Source: DASXRA01 sp036506155 | GTDB lineage: Bacteria; Actinomycetota; Actinomycetes; Mycobacteriales; Jatrophihabitantaceae | Direction of reading: 5' to 3' | Assembly (NCBI GenBank): GCA_036506155.1 | Contig: DASXSF010000108.1 | Coordinates: 62,001 to 126,000 of the forward strand | Length of the DNA: 64,000 bases | In this document: positions 41,353 through 50,542 of the stretch, one piece after another | Layout of the letters: each line of letters starts with the position of its first letter | How positions within the stretch are numbered: position 1 is the stretch's first letter | The notes under the pieces: model-generated | Told to the model about the DNA's origin: nothing | What the model saw: the letters and a program-made list of their open reading frames with translations, nothing else | The model's database searches: none | Translations under genes and position numbers: made by a program

Positions 41353-42057
41353 CTAGGGCAGGGCGGCGACCAGCTCGTCGACGCTGCGGCGCCGGCCGGT
41401 GAAGAACGGCACCTCGGCGCGGACGTGCCGGCGGGTCTCGGACCCGCGCAGGTGGCGCATGAGATCGACGATGCGGTGCAGCTCGTCGGCCTCGAAGCAC
41501 AGCATCCACTCGTAGTCGCCCAGGGCGAAGGACGCGACGGTGTTCGCCCGGACGTCGGGGTACTCCCGTGCCATCTGGCCGTGCTCGGCGAGCAGCGCAC
41601 GGCGCTCGGAGTCCGGGAGCAGGTACCACTCGTAAGACCGCACGAATGGGTAGACGCACACATATGCTCGCGGCTGTTCCTCGGCGAGGAACGCCGGTAT
41701 GTGGCTCTTGTTGAACTCGGCCGGCCGGTGCAGCGCCATGGACGACCACACCGGTACCAGGTGCGCGCCGAGGTCGGTGCGGCGCAGGCGCGCGTACGCG
41801 TCCTGTAGCGCGTCGGCGGAAGGGGCGTGCCACCAGATCATCAGGTTGGCATCCGCCCGCAGCGCGCTGACGTCGTAGGCGCCGCGCACTGTGACGTCCT
41901 TGGCAGCAAGTTGCTCGAACAGGTCGCTGACCTCTCCGGCGAGTGAACCGCGGTCGGCGTCGCCGATCGGTGTGCCGGCGCGGAACACCGACCATGCGGT
42001 GTAGCGGATCACTTGATTGAGTTCGCGTGCTGTCTTGCCGTCGACCATGGTGTTCAT
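41353..42057 (-). CDS. hemQ: coproheme decarboxylase HemQ (chlorite dismutase family)
   Basis: 234 residues; ATG 42057 overlaps the hemY stop (ATGA). HemQ converts coproheme to haem b in Gram-positive bacteria. Family blocks: LNQVIRYTAWSVFR, GAYDVSALRADANLMIWWHAPSADALQDAYARLRRT, the haem-pocket region HRPAEFNKSHIPAFL, YVCVYPFVRSYEWYLLP, and ALGDYEWMLCFEADELHRIVDLMRHLR. It is coupled to the two upstream haem genes on the same strand, so hemE-hemY-hemQ form an operon of the coproporphyrin-dependent branch. Confidence 0.95.
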   Translation of the reverse strand: MNTMVDGKTARELNQVIRYTAWSVFRAGTPIGDADRGSLAGEVSDLFEQLAAKDVTVRGAYDVSALRADANLMIWWHAPSADALQDAYARLRRTDLGAHLVPVWSSMALHRPAEFNKSHIPAFLAEEQPRAYVCVYPFVRSYEWYLLPDSERRALLAEHGQMAREYPDVRANTVASFALGDYEWMLCFEADELHRIVDLMRHLRGSETRRHVRAEVPFFTGRRRSVDELVAALP

Positions 42058-43421
42058 TGTCGCGCGCGGGCGAGGATGCGTTGTGCCGCCTGCCGCCCCG
42101 CCGCGATGCACGCCGGTATGCCGACCCCGCCGTAGGTGGCACCGCAGACCGCTAGGCCGGGCACGGCGGCGACGGCTTCTTGGATTCGAACCACTTTGTC
42201 GAGGTGCCCGACCGCATACTGCGGCAGCCCGCCGCCCCATCTGGTAACCAGCGCGTCGACCGGCTCGGCGTCCACCCCGATCAAAGCGGGCAGCTCGTGG
42301 CGCGCCAGAGCGATCAGCTCGCCATCGTCGCGCTGCAGGTCCGCGGTCTCGCCGACCCGGCCGACCGAGGCACGCAGGATGGTGAGGCCGTCTGGCATGA
42401 TCGGCCACTTCTGTGATGACAGCGTGACCGCCTTGACGCGGTAACCCTCTCGAGTCCCGACCAGCAGGCCACTGCCCGCTGGCGGGGTCACGCCTCGGTA
42501 GGCCAGTGTGACGATGGCCATGCTGGCAGTGTCCACAGTGGATAGCTCGGCGCCCGCAGCAGGCGCAACGTCGCGCAGCAGCCGGGCCGCCTTGCCGGGT
42601 GGCACCGCGACGACCACGGCGTCCGCCTCGACGAGCTCAGGCCTCGGCACCGGACCGCAGTCCAGTGCGAACCCGGCCGGCGTACGCCTGATCGCCCGCA
42701 CCGTGATGCCTGTCCGGACCGCGAAGTGTCCACTGGCGGCGAGCGCGATCGGCAGCCGGCCCAGACCCCCGGCGAGCGACGTGAACGCCGGACCGCCACC
42801 GCCGGCGCCGCCGCTGACGACGGCCGCGGCGCGTACCAGCGAGCCGCCTATGCGCAACTGCGCGGCCAGTGCCGGCATGGTGGCCTGCAACGACAACTCG
42901 TCGGCGCGCCCCGCGTACACCCCCCCGAGCAGCGGCTCGACGAGCCGCTCGACCACCTCGTCGCCGAGCCTGCTGCGCACCAGCGGGCCCACCGCCACGT
43001 CGTCGAGCAGCGGTTCGAGGGGCGGATGCGACGGCTCACTGTCCACAATGGACATGGCGGCATGGCTGAGCACGCCGCTGCTGCGCAATGCACCCACGTC
43101 GCCGGGCACGCCCAGCACGGTCCGCGCCGGCAACGGGTGGGCGGCACCTCCTGCGTACACCGCCGCCGACGTCGTCAGCGGTTCGAGCAGCGCATCGCCC
43201 AGTCCCGCGTCCTTGGCCAGCTCGACGCCTTCAGGCCGGCGGGTCAGCATCGCCTCGGCACCGACGTCGACCGGGACACCGCCCACCGATTCCACGCGCA
43301 GCTTGCCCCCGACGGCGTCGGCCGCCTCGAGCACCACCACCTCGGTGTCCGCAGCGAACTCGGTGATACGCCAAGCCGCCGACAGCCCGGAGATGCCCCC
43401 ACCGACTACGACGACACGCAC
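42054..43421 (-). CDS. hemY: coproporphyrinogen III oxidase (HemY/HemG-type)
   Basis: 455 residues from the GTG at 43421; an ATG at 43457 would add 12 residues. In actinobacteria this FAD enzyme oxidises coproporphyrinogen III to coproporphyrin III. The N-terminus VRVVVVGGGISGLSAAWRI is the FAD-binding fold, with VVVLEAADAVGGKLRVE; the C-terminus has HLDKVVRIQEAVAAVPGLAVCGATYGGVGIPACIAAGRQAA, again FAD-binding. LLGGVYAGRADELSLQATMP is a HemY/PPOX family block. It lies between hemE and hemQ. Confidence 0.93.
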   Translation of the reverse strand: MRVVVVGGGISGLSAAWRITEFAADTEVVVLEAADAVGGKLRVESVGGVPVDVGAEAMLTRRPEGVELAKDAGLGDALLEPLTTSAAVYAGGAAHPLPARTVLGVPGDVGALRSSGVLSHAAMSIVDSEPSHPPLEPLLDDVAVGPLVRSRLGDEVVERLVEPLLGGVYAGRADELSLQATMPALAAQLRIGGSLVRAAAVVSGGAGGGGPAFTSLAGGLGRLPIALAASGHFAVRTGITVRAIRRTPAGFALDCGPVPRPELVEADAVVVAVPPGKAARLLRDVAPAAGAELSTVDTASMAIVTLAYRGVTPPAGSGLLVGTREGYRVKAVTLSSQKWPIMPDGLTILRASVGRVGETADLQRDDGELIALARHELPALIGVDAEPVDALVTRWGGGLPQYAVGHLDKVVRIQEAVAAVPGLAVCGATYGGVGIPACIAAGRQAAQRILARARQ

Positions 43422-43497
43422 CGTTTCATCATCCCGAACTGTCCTACCGGGCTTCATCTCGCCCGGTTCGCTAGCCGTCGTCGGGCAGCGGCAGCCT

Positions 43498-44523
43498 TCA
43501 ACCGAGCGAGCGCACCAACTCGGCGACCCGCATGAGCATGTCCGGGTCGGTATCCGGCAGCACGCCGTGGCCGAGGTTGAAGATGTGCCCGGCCGCGGCA
43601 CGGCCTTCGGCGACGACGCGGCGCGTCTCGGGCTCGACGACCGGCCAGTCGGCGAGCAGCAGCGCCGGGTCGAGATTGCCCTGTACCGCCGCGCCGGGGC
43701 CGAGTCGCCGCGCGGCTTCGTCCAGCGGCACCCGCCAGTCGACCCCGACGACGTCCGCGCCGGCCTCGCGCATGAGCGCGAGCAGCTCACCGGTACCGAC
43801 ACCGAAGTGGATGCGCGGCACCTCCGGAACAGCCGACAATACGGCCCGGCTGTGCGGTAGCACGGCTGCCCGGTAGTCGGCGGCCGACAAGGCCCCCACC
43901 CACGAGTCGAACAGCTGCACCGCTGACACCCCGGCGTCGACCTGGACCCGCAGGAACGCCGCGGTGATCGCCGCCAGCCGGGCGAGCAGGGTGTGCCACA
44001 GTTGCGGGTCGCCGTGCATCAGCGCCTTGGTCCGGGCGTAGTCGCGAGAGGGGCCACCCTCGATCAAGTAGCTGGCCAGCGTGAACGGCGCCCCGGCGAA
44101 CCCGATAAGGGGAATCTCGCCCAGCTCCCGGACCAGCGTGCGCACCGCCGATGCCACGTAGGGCACGTCGTCCGGATGCGGTGTGCGCAGCGCGTCCAGA
44201 TCGGACAGCGTCCGCACCGGCTTGTCGATCACGGGGCCCACGCCGGCGACGATGTCGACGCCGACGCCGGCCGCGGCCAGCGGCACCATGATGTCGGAGA
44301 ACAGGATGGCCGCGTCAACCGCGTACCGGCGCACCGGCTGCAGCGTGATTTCGGTGATCAGGTCGGGGCTCCGGCACGCCTCGAGCATCGTCGTACCCTC
44401 GCGCACGGCGCGGTACTCGGGCAGTGAGCGGCCTGCCTGGCGCATGAACCACACCGGCGGCCGGGCACCAGGGCGACCCCGCGAGGCGCGCACCAGAAGC
44501 GAATCTGCGAGCATCGTGCTCAT
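43498..44523 (-). CDS. hemE: uroporphyrinogen decarboxylase
   Basis: 341 residues. HemE decarboxylates uroporphyrinogen III to coproporphyrinogen III. Signature PPVWFMRQAGRSLPEYRAVRE, the catalytic Asp region AILFSDIMVPLAAAGVGVDI, IGFAGAPFTLASYLIEGGPSRDY, VQLFDSWVGALSAADY, HFGVGTGELL, and VQGNLDPALLLADWP with GHIFNLGHGVLPDTDPD at the end are all typical. First gene of the hemE-hemY-hemQ run; divergent to the small zinc-ribbon gene 100 bases away. Confidence 0.97.
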   Translation of the reverse strand: MSTMLADSLLVRASRGRPGARPPVWFMRQAGRSLPEYRAVREGTTMLEACRSPDLITEITLQPVRRYAVDAAILFSDIMVPLAAAGVGVDIVAGVGPVIDKPVRTLSDLDALRTPHPDDVPYVASAVRTLVRELGEIPLIGFAGAPFTLASYLIEGGPSRDYARTKALMHGDPQLWHTLLARLAAITAAFLRVQVDAGVSAVQLFDSWVGALSAADYRAAVLPHSRAVLSAVPEVPRIHFGVGTGELLALMREAGADVVGVDWRVPLDEAARRLGPGAAVQGNLDPALLLADWPVVEPETRRVVAEGRAAAGHIFNLGHGVLPDTDPDMLMRVAELVRSLG

Positions 44524-44623
44524 CGTCGCACGGTGCGTCGGACACGGCGCGCCTAGGTGATTTTGTCGGTGACCCGTGCCAACGTCACGACGACGAAGTG
44601 GAGTCGCCTTTGCGGAGGTCCGC

Positions 44624-44812
44624 ATGATGCTGTACCTCGATTGCCCGACGTGCGGCCAGCGACGCGAGGCCGAGATTCCGCCCTGCGCCGACGGGCACCG
44701 AGCGGGCTGCCCCGACCGGGCGTGCACCGAGTGCGGCACCGGCATGATCGTCGATCCGCCGCTGATTCTCCCTCGCCAGAGGCGTGACCAGCATTTGCGG
44801 CATGCCGCCTGA
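44624..44812 (+). CDS. small zinc-ribbon-like protein
   Basis: 62 residues. It starts at ATG 44624, six bases after a strong GGAGG, which makes it credible despite its size. Two Cys pairs, CPTCGQRREAE and CTECGTGM, flank a Cys-containing middle (PPCADGHRAGCP), the layout of a small zinc ribbon. The tail PRQRRDQHLRHAA is basic. Divergent from hemE and just upstream of the DUF3000 gene, in the same direction. The function is unknown; a nucleic-acid or regulatory role is only a guess. Confidence 0.68.
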   Translation: MMLYLDCPTCGQRREAEIPPCADGHRAGCPDRACTECGTGMIVDPPLILPRQRRDQHLRHAA

Positions 44813-44829
44813 TCCGGACTGTCGCCCCC

Positions 44830-45453
44830 GTGAGCCACATCAGCCCTATCCAACCTGTCGACATGACTGACCCACCACCGCTCGCACGCGACCGCGATCC
44901 CGCGTTGGCTCCTGCCGAGTTCCGCGAAGCGGTCGACAGCCTGGGGCGCACCGTGGTGCGCCCGGAGGTACGCGTCGAGTCGATCCGCCCGCCGCAGCGG
45001 CTGGCGCCGTGGAGCCACGCGCTGGCCGCCGACGTCCGCGGCGCCGATGGCGGCGAGCTGTCGACCGGACGGCTCGTGCTCCTGTACGACCCGGACGGCG
45101 CCGAGGCGTGGGAAGGCACGCTGCGGCTAGTCGCGTTCGCCTCAGCCGAACTAGAGCCGAGCATGGCCGGCGATCCGCTGCTGCCGGAGGTCGGCTGGAG
45201 CTGGCTCACCGAGGCCCTCGAGGCCCGCGGTGCCGGTTACCTCGCCGCGGGTGGCACCGTCACGCAGACGACGTCCACCCGGTTCGGCGACGTGCACGGG
45301 CCGCGCACCACGGTGGCGCTGGAGCTACGCGGGTCCTGGACGGCCCGCACTCCCGAGCTGGGCCCGCACTTGCTAGCGTTCGTGGACATGCTGTGCACCG
45401 CGGCGGGAGTGCCGCCCGAGGGGGTCACGGTCCTCAAGAGCCCGCGCGAATAG
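44830..45453 (+). CDS. DUF3000 family protein
   Basis: 207 residues from GTG 44830; ATG 44863 (MTDPPPLARD) is the main alternative, and neither has a clear ribosome binding site. The sequence FREAVDSLGRTVVRPEVRVESIRPPQRLAPWSHALAADV, LVLLYDPDGAEAWEGTLRLVAFASAELE, and LLPEVGWSWLTEALEARGAGY matches the actinobacterial DUF3000 pattern. Function unknown. It precedes the RNase D gene, 14 bases apart, as in other actinobacteria, so the two are likely co-transcribed. Confidence 0.88.
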   Translation: MSHISPIQPVDMTDPPPLARDRDPALAPAEFREAVDSLGRTVVRPEVRVESIRPPQRLAPWSHALAADVRGADGGELSTGRLVLLYDPDGAEAWEGTLRLVAFASAELEPSMAGDPLLPEVGWSWLTEALEARGAGYLAAGGTVTQTTSTRFGDVHGPRTTVALELRGSWTARTPELGPHLLAFVDMLCTAAGVPPEGVTVLKSPRE

Positions 45454-45467
45454 ATAGCAGCAGGCTC

Positions 45468-46700
45468 ATGTCGTCCACCGACGCGGACGAGTCCGGCGCG
45501 CCCATCAGCGAGGTCCCGGTGCTGCGTGAGCCGCGCGACGGCGTCCCCGATCCCATCACCACAGCGGCTCAGCTACGCGCCAGCATCGCGGCGCTGCGGC
45601 GTGGCACCGGCCCGGTGGCGGTCGACGCCGAGCGCGCCTCCGGCTACCGGTACAGCCAGCGCGCCTACCTGGTGCAGCTACGCCGGACGGGTGCCGGGAC
45701 GGTGCTGATCGACCCGATCGAGCTGCCCGACCTGCACGAGGTCGGCGAGGCGCTCGGCGACGCGGAGTGGATCCTGCACGCCGCGAGCCAGGACCTGCCC
45801 TGCCTGGCAGAGGTGGGCCTGTCTCCGCCGGTGCTGTTCGATACCGAGCTCGCCGGCCGGCTGCTCGGCGACAACCGTGTAGCCCTGGGCACCATGGTCG
45901 AGCAGCACCTCGGCGTGCGGCTGGAGAAGGGCTACTCCGCCGCCGACTGGAGCACCCGGCCGCTGCCGCACGACTGGCTGGTGTACGCCGCGCTGGACGT
46001 CGAGCTGCTCGCCGCGCTGCGCCAGGCGCTCGCCGCCGAGCTCGCGAGCGCCGGCAAGTCGGAGTGGGCAGAGCAGGAATTCGAGGCGGAACGGGTCGCA
46101 CCCACCCCCACTCCGCGCGAGGACCCGTGGCGGCGCACGTCGGGCATCCACATGCTCCGCAGCAGACGCCAGCTCGCCGCCGTGCGGGCGCTTTGGTACA
46201 CGCGCGATCGGTATGCGGCCGAGCGCGACGTCGCACCGGGCCGACTGTTGCCCGACTCGGCGATCATCGCCGCAGCGCGCGCCAATCCACGCCGCCCTGC
46301 TGATCTCGTCGCGCTGCCCGTTTTCGGCGGTCCGCGTCAGCGGCGGCAGACGGCGCGGTGGTTCACCGCACTGGTCGAGGCCCGCGAGCTGCCCGACAGC
46401 GAACTCCCTCGGATCATCGGGGGTACCGGCGACGCTGTCCCGCCCGCGTCGCGGTGGCGCGATCGCGCACCGGAGGCCGCTGAGCGACTCGCCCGGTGCC
46501 GGGCCGTCGTCGTCGGTCTGGCCGAACGGTACCGGGTGCTGGGGCAGAACCTGCTCGCGTCCGACGTCGTCCGCCAACTCGCGTGGCAGCCTCCGCAACC
46601 GCCCACGGAGGAGGCGGTGCGTGCCGAGCTGGGCCGGCTAGGCGCGCGACCCTGGCAGATTGACCTCACCAGTGCCGCGCTGGCGGAAGCGCTCCGTTAG
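45468..46700 (+). CDS. rnd: ribonuclease D (3'-5' exonuclease with HRDC domain)
   Basis: 410 residues. A DEDDy exonuclease domain is visible: VAVDAERASGYRYSQRAYLVQLRR, ILHAASQDLPCLAE, LFDTELAGRLLG, and DWSTRPLPHDWLVYAALDVELL with the final Tyr/Asp. Residues about 210-280 and 300-370 resemble HRDC domains, with LRSRRQLAAVRALWYTRDRYAAERDVAPGRLLPDSAIIAAA. The canonical first-motif DTE is DAE here. The enzyme trims stable RNA 3' ends in bacteria. The last 63 bases overlap the convergent histidine kinase gene. Confidence 0.92.
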   Translation: MSSTDADESGAPISEVPVLREPRDGVPDPITTAAQLRASIAALRRGTGPVAVDAERASGYRYSQRAYLVQLRRTGAGTVLIDPIELPDLHEVGEALGDAEWILHAASQDLPCLAEVGLSPPVLFDTELAGRLLGDNRVALGTMVEQHLGVRLEKGYSAADWSTRPLPHDWLVYAALDVELLAALRQALAAELASAGKSEWAEQEFEAERVAPTPTPREDPWRRTSGIHMLRSRRQLAAVRALWYTRDRYAAERDVAPGRLLPDSAIIAAARANPRRPADLVALPVFGGPRQRRQTARWFTALVEARELPDSELPRIIGGTGDAVPPASRWRDRAPEAAERLARCRAVVVGLAERYRVLGQNLLASDVVRQLAWQPPQPPTEEAVRAELGRLGARPWQIDLTSAALAEALR

Positions 46701-47873
46701 CCCGTTCGCCACCGCAACGGGCTCGCCGACAGCACCGGGCAGCTCGATGCGTACGGCCAACCCGCCGAACGGCGGCGCCGCCGCCTGCAGCCTGCCGTGA
46801 TGGGCCTCCACGATCAGGCGCACGATTGACAGGCCCAGCCCGGCGCCCCGCGTTGCGGTGCGCACCTTGCCGCCACGGCGGAACGGCTCGAACAGCCCGT
46901 CGACGTCACCCGGCGGTATGACCTGCCCGCCGTTTGCGACGTGCAGCCACACCCGACCGTCCGTCTCCCCGCAGCTGACCCGCATCCAGCCGCCGTTGAC
47001 GTTGTGCCGCACCGCATTCTCGACGAGGTTGCCGATCAGCCGCTCCAGCAGCCGGGGGTCGCCGCTCGTGCGGGCGGTGCTCGTTTCCGTCTCTATCGAG
47101 ATGGACCGCTCCGCAGCCTCGCCCGCGATGCTGGCCAGTACTGGCGCGACGAGGGTTGCCAGGTCGACCGGTTCGCGCGCCGTGAGCTCGCCCCGGTCCC
47201 CGGACTGGAGCCGCGCCAAGGTCAGCAGCGAACTCACCAGCCGCTGTGCCCGCTCGGTGGCGGCCAGCGCCACGTCACCCATGCGCCGCAGTTCCTCGCG
47301 AGACGCGTCGGGGTCGGACAGCGTGACATCGAGCTCGGTGCGGATTACGGACAGGGGCGTGCGCAGCTCATGGCTCGCGTTCGCGACGAACAGTTTCTGC
47401 CCGTCGAACGCCGCGTCCAGCCGGGCCAGCATCTCGTCGAACGTGTCCGCCAGCTCACGCAGCTCGTCGTCCGGGCCGCCGAGGTCGATGCGCTGGTCGA
47501 GCGTCTCGGTCGAGAGTTGCCGAGCTGTCCGCGTGACCCTGGCGATCGGGCGCAGCGCCTGCCGGGCAAGCAGGTAGCCCCCGGCCGCGCCGATGAGCAC
47601 GATGACACCGAAGTAGATCAGCCCGGTGGTGAGCAAATAGTCCCGCGAATCGTGCCGCGCCTGCGCGCCGAGCTGCGAAGGGCTGACCGGCTGCGTGCCC
47701 CCCGAGTTGTCGGTGATGGTGACCGTGCCTGCGCGGTTGAAGAATCCCAGGCGGCTGATCGCACGGTCCATCAGCACCACAGACACGATGAGCAGGCTCA
47801 CGCCGACGAGCAGGACTAAGCCGCCGTACAGCGACGCCATGCGGATGCGCAGCGTAGGGCGGCGAAGTCTCAC
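46638..47873 (-). CDS. sensor histidine kinase
   Basis: 411 residues from a GTG that overlaps the response-regulator stop (GTGA). Two membrane helices (about 13-35 and 82-104) flank a small extracytoplasmic loop of about 45 residues, then a HAMP segment, the dimerisation helix with His168 in ANASHELRTPLS, and the ATPase domain with N-box NLVENAVRHN, and GAGLGLSIVRLIVEAHHGR. The signal is not known. It pairs with the OmpR-type regulator upstream, and its tail overlaps RNase D by 63 bases. Confidence 0.95.
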   Translation of the reverse strand: MRLRRPTLRIRMASLYGGLVLLVGVSLLIVSVVLMDRAISRLGFFNRAGTVTITDNSGGTQPVSPSQLGAQARHDSRDYLLTTGLIYFGVIVLIGAAGGYLLARQALRPIARVTRTARQLSTETLDQRIDLGGPDDELRELADTFDEMLARLDAAFDGQKLFVANASHELRTPLSVIRTELDVTLSDPDASREELRRMGDVALAATERAQRLVSSLLTLARLQSGDRGELTAREPVDLATLVAPVLASIAGEAAERSISIETETSTARTSGDPRLLERLIGNLVENAVRHNVNGGWMRVSCGETDGRVWLHVANGGQVIPPGDVDGLFEPFRRGGKVRTATRGAGLGLSIVRLIVEAHHGRLQAAAPPFGGLAVRIELPGAVGEPVAVANGLTERFRQRGTGEVNLPGSRA

Positions 47874-48571
47874 AGGAGCGATCCGGCCTCCTCGGTGCCC
47901 GGCGCGAGGGCCGCAGGGTCGATCCGATAGCCGGAACCGACCACGGTGTCGATGATCGCCGGCTCTCCAAGCTTCCGGCGCAGCGTCATCATCGTCACCC
48001 GCACCGTGGTGGTGAACGGATCGGCGTTCTCGTCCCACACTCGGTCGAGCAGCTCTTCGCTGCTGACCACGGCGCCGTGCGCCATCATCAGCGTCTCGAG
48101 GACGCCGAACTCCTTGCGGGTCAGATCGATCATCTCGCCGCCGCGCGTCACGGTGCGGCGTGAGGAGTCGAGTTCGATGTCACCCGCGGTCAGCACGGGT
48201 GGCGTGGCCGGGGTGGTCCGCCGGCCCAGCGCGCGCACCCGCGCGACAAGCTCGGCGAACGCGAACGGCTTGGCGAGGTAGTCGTCGGCGCCCAGCGCGA
48301 GCCCGGAAACCTTGTCCTCGACGGTGCCGCTGGCGGTCAGCATCATGACCCGGGTCAGCAGCCCCTCGTCGGAGAGCCGGCGGCAGATGTCATCACCTGA
48401 GATCCCGGGTAGGTCACGATCGAGAACGATGACGTCATAGCGGGTCATGGCCGCTTTTCGGTACCCGTCGTCACCGTCGTATGCCACATCGACTGCCATA
48501 CCTTCCCGGCGCAGGCCCCTGGCGACGGCCTCCGCCAGCTGCATTTCGTCCTCTACGACTAGAACACGCAT
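47870..48571 (-). CDS. OmpR-family response regulator
   Basis: 233 residues. Receiver domain: acidic pair VEDE at 7-9, phosphoacceptor Asp51 (VIVLDRDLPG), Thr near 79 in MLTASG, and Lys in ADDYLAKPFAFAEL. Winged-helix domain: IELDSSRRTVTRGGEMIDLTRKEFGVLETLMM and DPFTTTVRVTMMTLRRKLGEP...VVGSGYRID. It is encoded just before its cognate kinase, with a four-base overlap, and only 27 bases after the dxs stop in the same direction. Target genes are unknown. Confidence 0.95.
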   Translation of the reverse strand: MRVLVVEDEMQLAEAVARGLRREGMAVDVAYDGDDGYRKAAMTRYDVIVLDRDLPGISGDDICRRLSDEGLLTRVMMLTASGTVEDKVSGLALGADDYLAKPFAFAELVARVRALGRRTTPATPPVLTAGDIELDSSRRTVTRGGEMIDLTRKEFGVLETLMMAHGAVVSSEELLDRVWDENADPFTTTVRVTMMTLRRKLGEPAIIDTVVGSGYRIDPAALAPGTEEAGSLL

Positions 48572-48598
48572 CCGCCATGCCTCCAGCTAATCCCGGGA

Positions 48599-50542
48599 TC
48601 AGTCGCGGGCGATCTCGTCCGCGGTGCGCGCGGACGCGTTATCGCTCGAGGAGTCACCACTTCGTTCAACGAGCGCCGACCACTCCACGATGCGCCTGCC
48701 GATGTCTTGAACGGTAAGTCCCACCGCGGCCTTCACGTCCGGCACCTTTCCGTGGCCCGGGAAGACTACCGGAACGCCGATCTCGCGGGTCGGTGTGTCG
48801 ACGCCGGCAGCGCGGATCGCCTGCGAGACTCGGGCGCCCACACCGCTGGCGACCACACCGTCTTCGACGCTCACTACCAGCGCGGCGGACCGGGCCAGGT
48901 CGGCGAGTGCCGGGGGCACCGGCTGCACCCACCGCGGGTCGACGACGCGCACCGTGTAGCCCGCCTGGCGCACGGCCTCAGCGGCCTCCAGCGCATCTTC
49001 CGCTACGGCGCCGACCGCCACGACCAGAACGTCCACAGCACCCTCGTGCGGCTCGTCCAGCACGTCGACGCCGTCGACGTGTCGCAGCGCGGGGACGTCG
49101 TCACCCAGCGGCGTCTTCGGGAACCGCAGCGCCGTAGGCCCTTCGGCCCAGTCGAGCGCCTCCGACAGCTCGGCACGAAGCGTCGGCTCGTCGCGCGGCG
49201 CGGCAATGCGCAATCCCGGGACGACCCCCAGGATTGCCAGATCCCACATGCCGTTGTGGCTCGGGCCGTCGTCGCCGGTCAGTCCGGCGCGGTCGAGCAC
49301 GAACGTCACGGGCAGCCGGTGCAGTGCCACGTCCATCAGCACCTGGTCGAACGCGCGGTTGAGGAACGTCGCGTAGATGGCCACCACGGGATGCAGCCCG
49401 CCGGTGGCGAGGCCCGCGGCCGACGTGACGGCGTGCTGCTCGGCGATGCCCACGTCGTAGAAGCGCTCCGGGAACCGGCGCGAGAACGCGCCCAGGCCTG
49501 TCGGTTCGCACATCGCCGCGGTGACCGCCACGATATCGTCGCGTTCGGCACCCAGGCGCAGCATCTCCTCGGAGAACGCCGCGGTCCAGCGCCGCCCGGT
49601 GGGCGGCTGCGCCTTGCCGGTCACCGGGTCGAAGCCCCGCGTCTGGTGCATCTGGTCGACCTGGTCGTTCTCGGCCGGCGCATACCCGTAACCCTTGCGG
49701 GTGACCGCATGCACGATCACCGGACCGTCGAAGCGCTTCGCGAGCGAGAGCGCGTGCTCGAGCGAGGGCAGGTCGTGCCCGTCGACCGGGCCGAGATACT
49801 TCAGGCCCAGGTCCTCGAACATGCCCTGTGGGGACAAGAGGTCCTTGATGCCCCGCTTCACGCCGTGCAGCGCGTCGTAGATCGGCGCGCCGACGACGGG
49901 CACCTGCGGCAGCCGGTGCTTGATCGTCCCGAGCATCTTCTCGTAGCCGGGACGCAACCGCAGCCCGGCGAGGTGGCTAGCCAACCCGCCGATGGTCGGG
50001 TCGTACGAGCGGCCGTTGTCGTTGATCACCACGATGACGGGACGATCGGCCGCGGCGATGTTGTTCAGCGCCTCCCAGCACATGCCGCCGGTCAGTGCAC
50101 CGTCGCCGACGACGGCGACTACCGGACGGCGCTCACCTCGGACCTGAAACGCCTTGGCCATGCCGTCGGCGTAGGACAGTGCGGTGGACGCGTGGGAATT
50201 CTCGATCCAGTCGTGGGGGCTTTCCGCCCGATTCGGGTAACCGGACAGGCCGCCGGCCTGGCGCAGCGTCGGCATCCGGCCGGCCCGCCCAGTGATGATC
50301 TTGTGGACATAGGCCTGGTGACCGACGTCGAACAGGATCGGTTCGGCGGGCGAGTCGAACACCCGGTGCAACGCGACCGTCAGCTCGACGGCGCCGAGAT
50401 TCGGCCCGAAGTGGCCGCTGCTCGCGCGCGACATCGTCTGCACGATCAGGTCGCGGATCTCGGCGCAGAGCAGCACAAGCTCGTCGTGAGAGAGAACGCG
50501 CAGATCGGACGGGGACCCGACGCGGGGCAGCACACGACTCAT
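48599..50542 (-). CDS. dxs: 1-deoxy-D-xylulose-5-phosphate synthase
   Basis: 647 residues. DXS condenses pyruvate and glyceraldehyde 3-phosphate to DXP for isoprenoids and for thiamin and pyridoxal. It has SRASSGHFGPNLGAVELTVALHRVFD, the ThDP-binding VGDGALTGGMCWEALNNIA with the ND motif (VVINDNGRSYDPTIGGL), GLKYLGPVDGHDLPSLEHAL, MCEPTGLGAFSRRFPERFYDVGIAEQHAVTSAAGLA, and VLDRAGLTGDDGPSHNGMWD. GGAGGAG lies just upstream of the ATG. A 30-codon reading frame ends on its start codon. DXP is also a substrate of ThiG here. Confidence 0.96.
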   Translation of the reverse strand: MSRVLPRVGSPSDLRVLSHDELVLLCAEIRDLIVQTMSRASSGHFGPNLGAVELTVALHRVFDSPAEPILFDVGHQAYVHKIITGRAGRMPTLRQAGGLSGYPNRAESPHDWIENSHASTALSYADGMAKAFQVRGERRPVVAVVGDGALTGGMCWEALNNIAAADRPVIVVINDNGRSYDPTIGGLASHLAGLRLRPGYEKMLGTIKHRLPQVPVVGAPIYDALHGVKRGIKDLLSPQGMFEDLGLKYLGPVDGHDLPSLEHALSLAKRFDGPVIVHAVTRKGYGYAPAENDQVDQMHQTRGFDPVTGKAQPPTGRRWTAAFSEEMLRLGAERDDIVAVTAAMCEPTGLGAFSRRFPERFYDVGIAEQHAVTSAAGLATGGLHPVVAIYATFLNRAFDQVLMDVALHRLPVTFVLDRAGLTGDDGPSHNGMWDLAILGVVPGLRIAAPRDEPTLRAELSEALDWAEGPTALRFPKTPLGDDVPALRHVDGVDVLDEPHEGAVDVLVVAVGAVAEDALEAAEAVRQAGYTVRVVDPRWVQPVPPALADLARSAALVVSVEDGVVASGVGARVSQAIRAAGVDTPTREIGVPVVFPGHGKVPDVKAAVGLTVQDIGRRIVEWSALVERSGDSSSDNASARTADEIARD

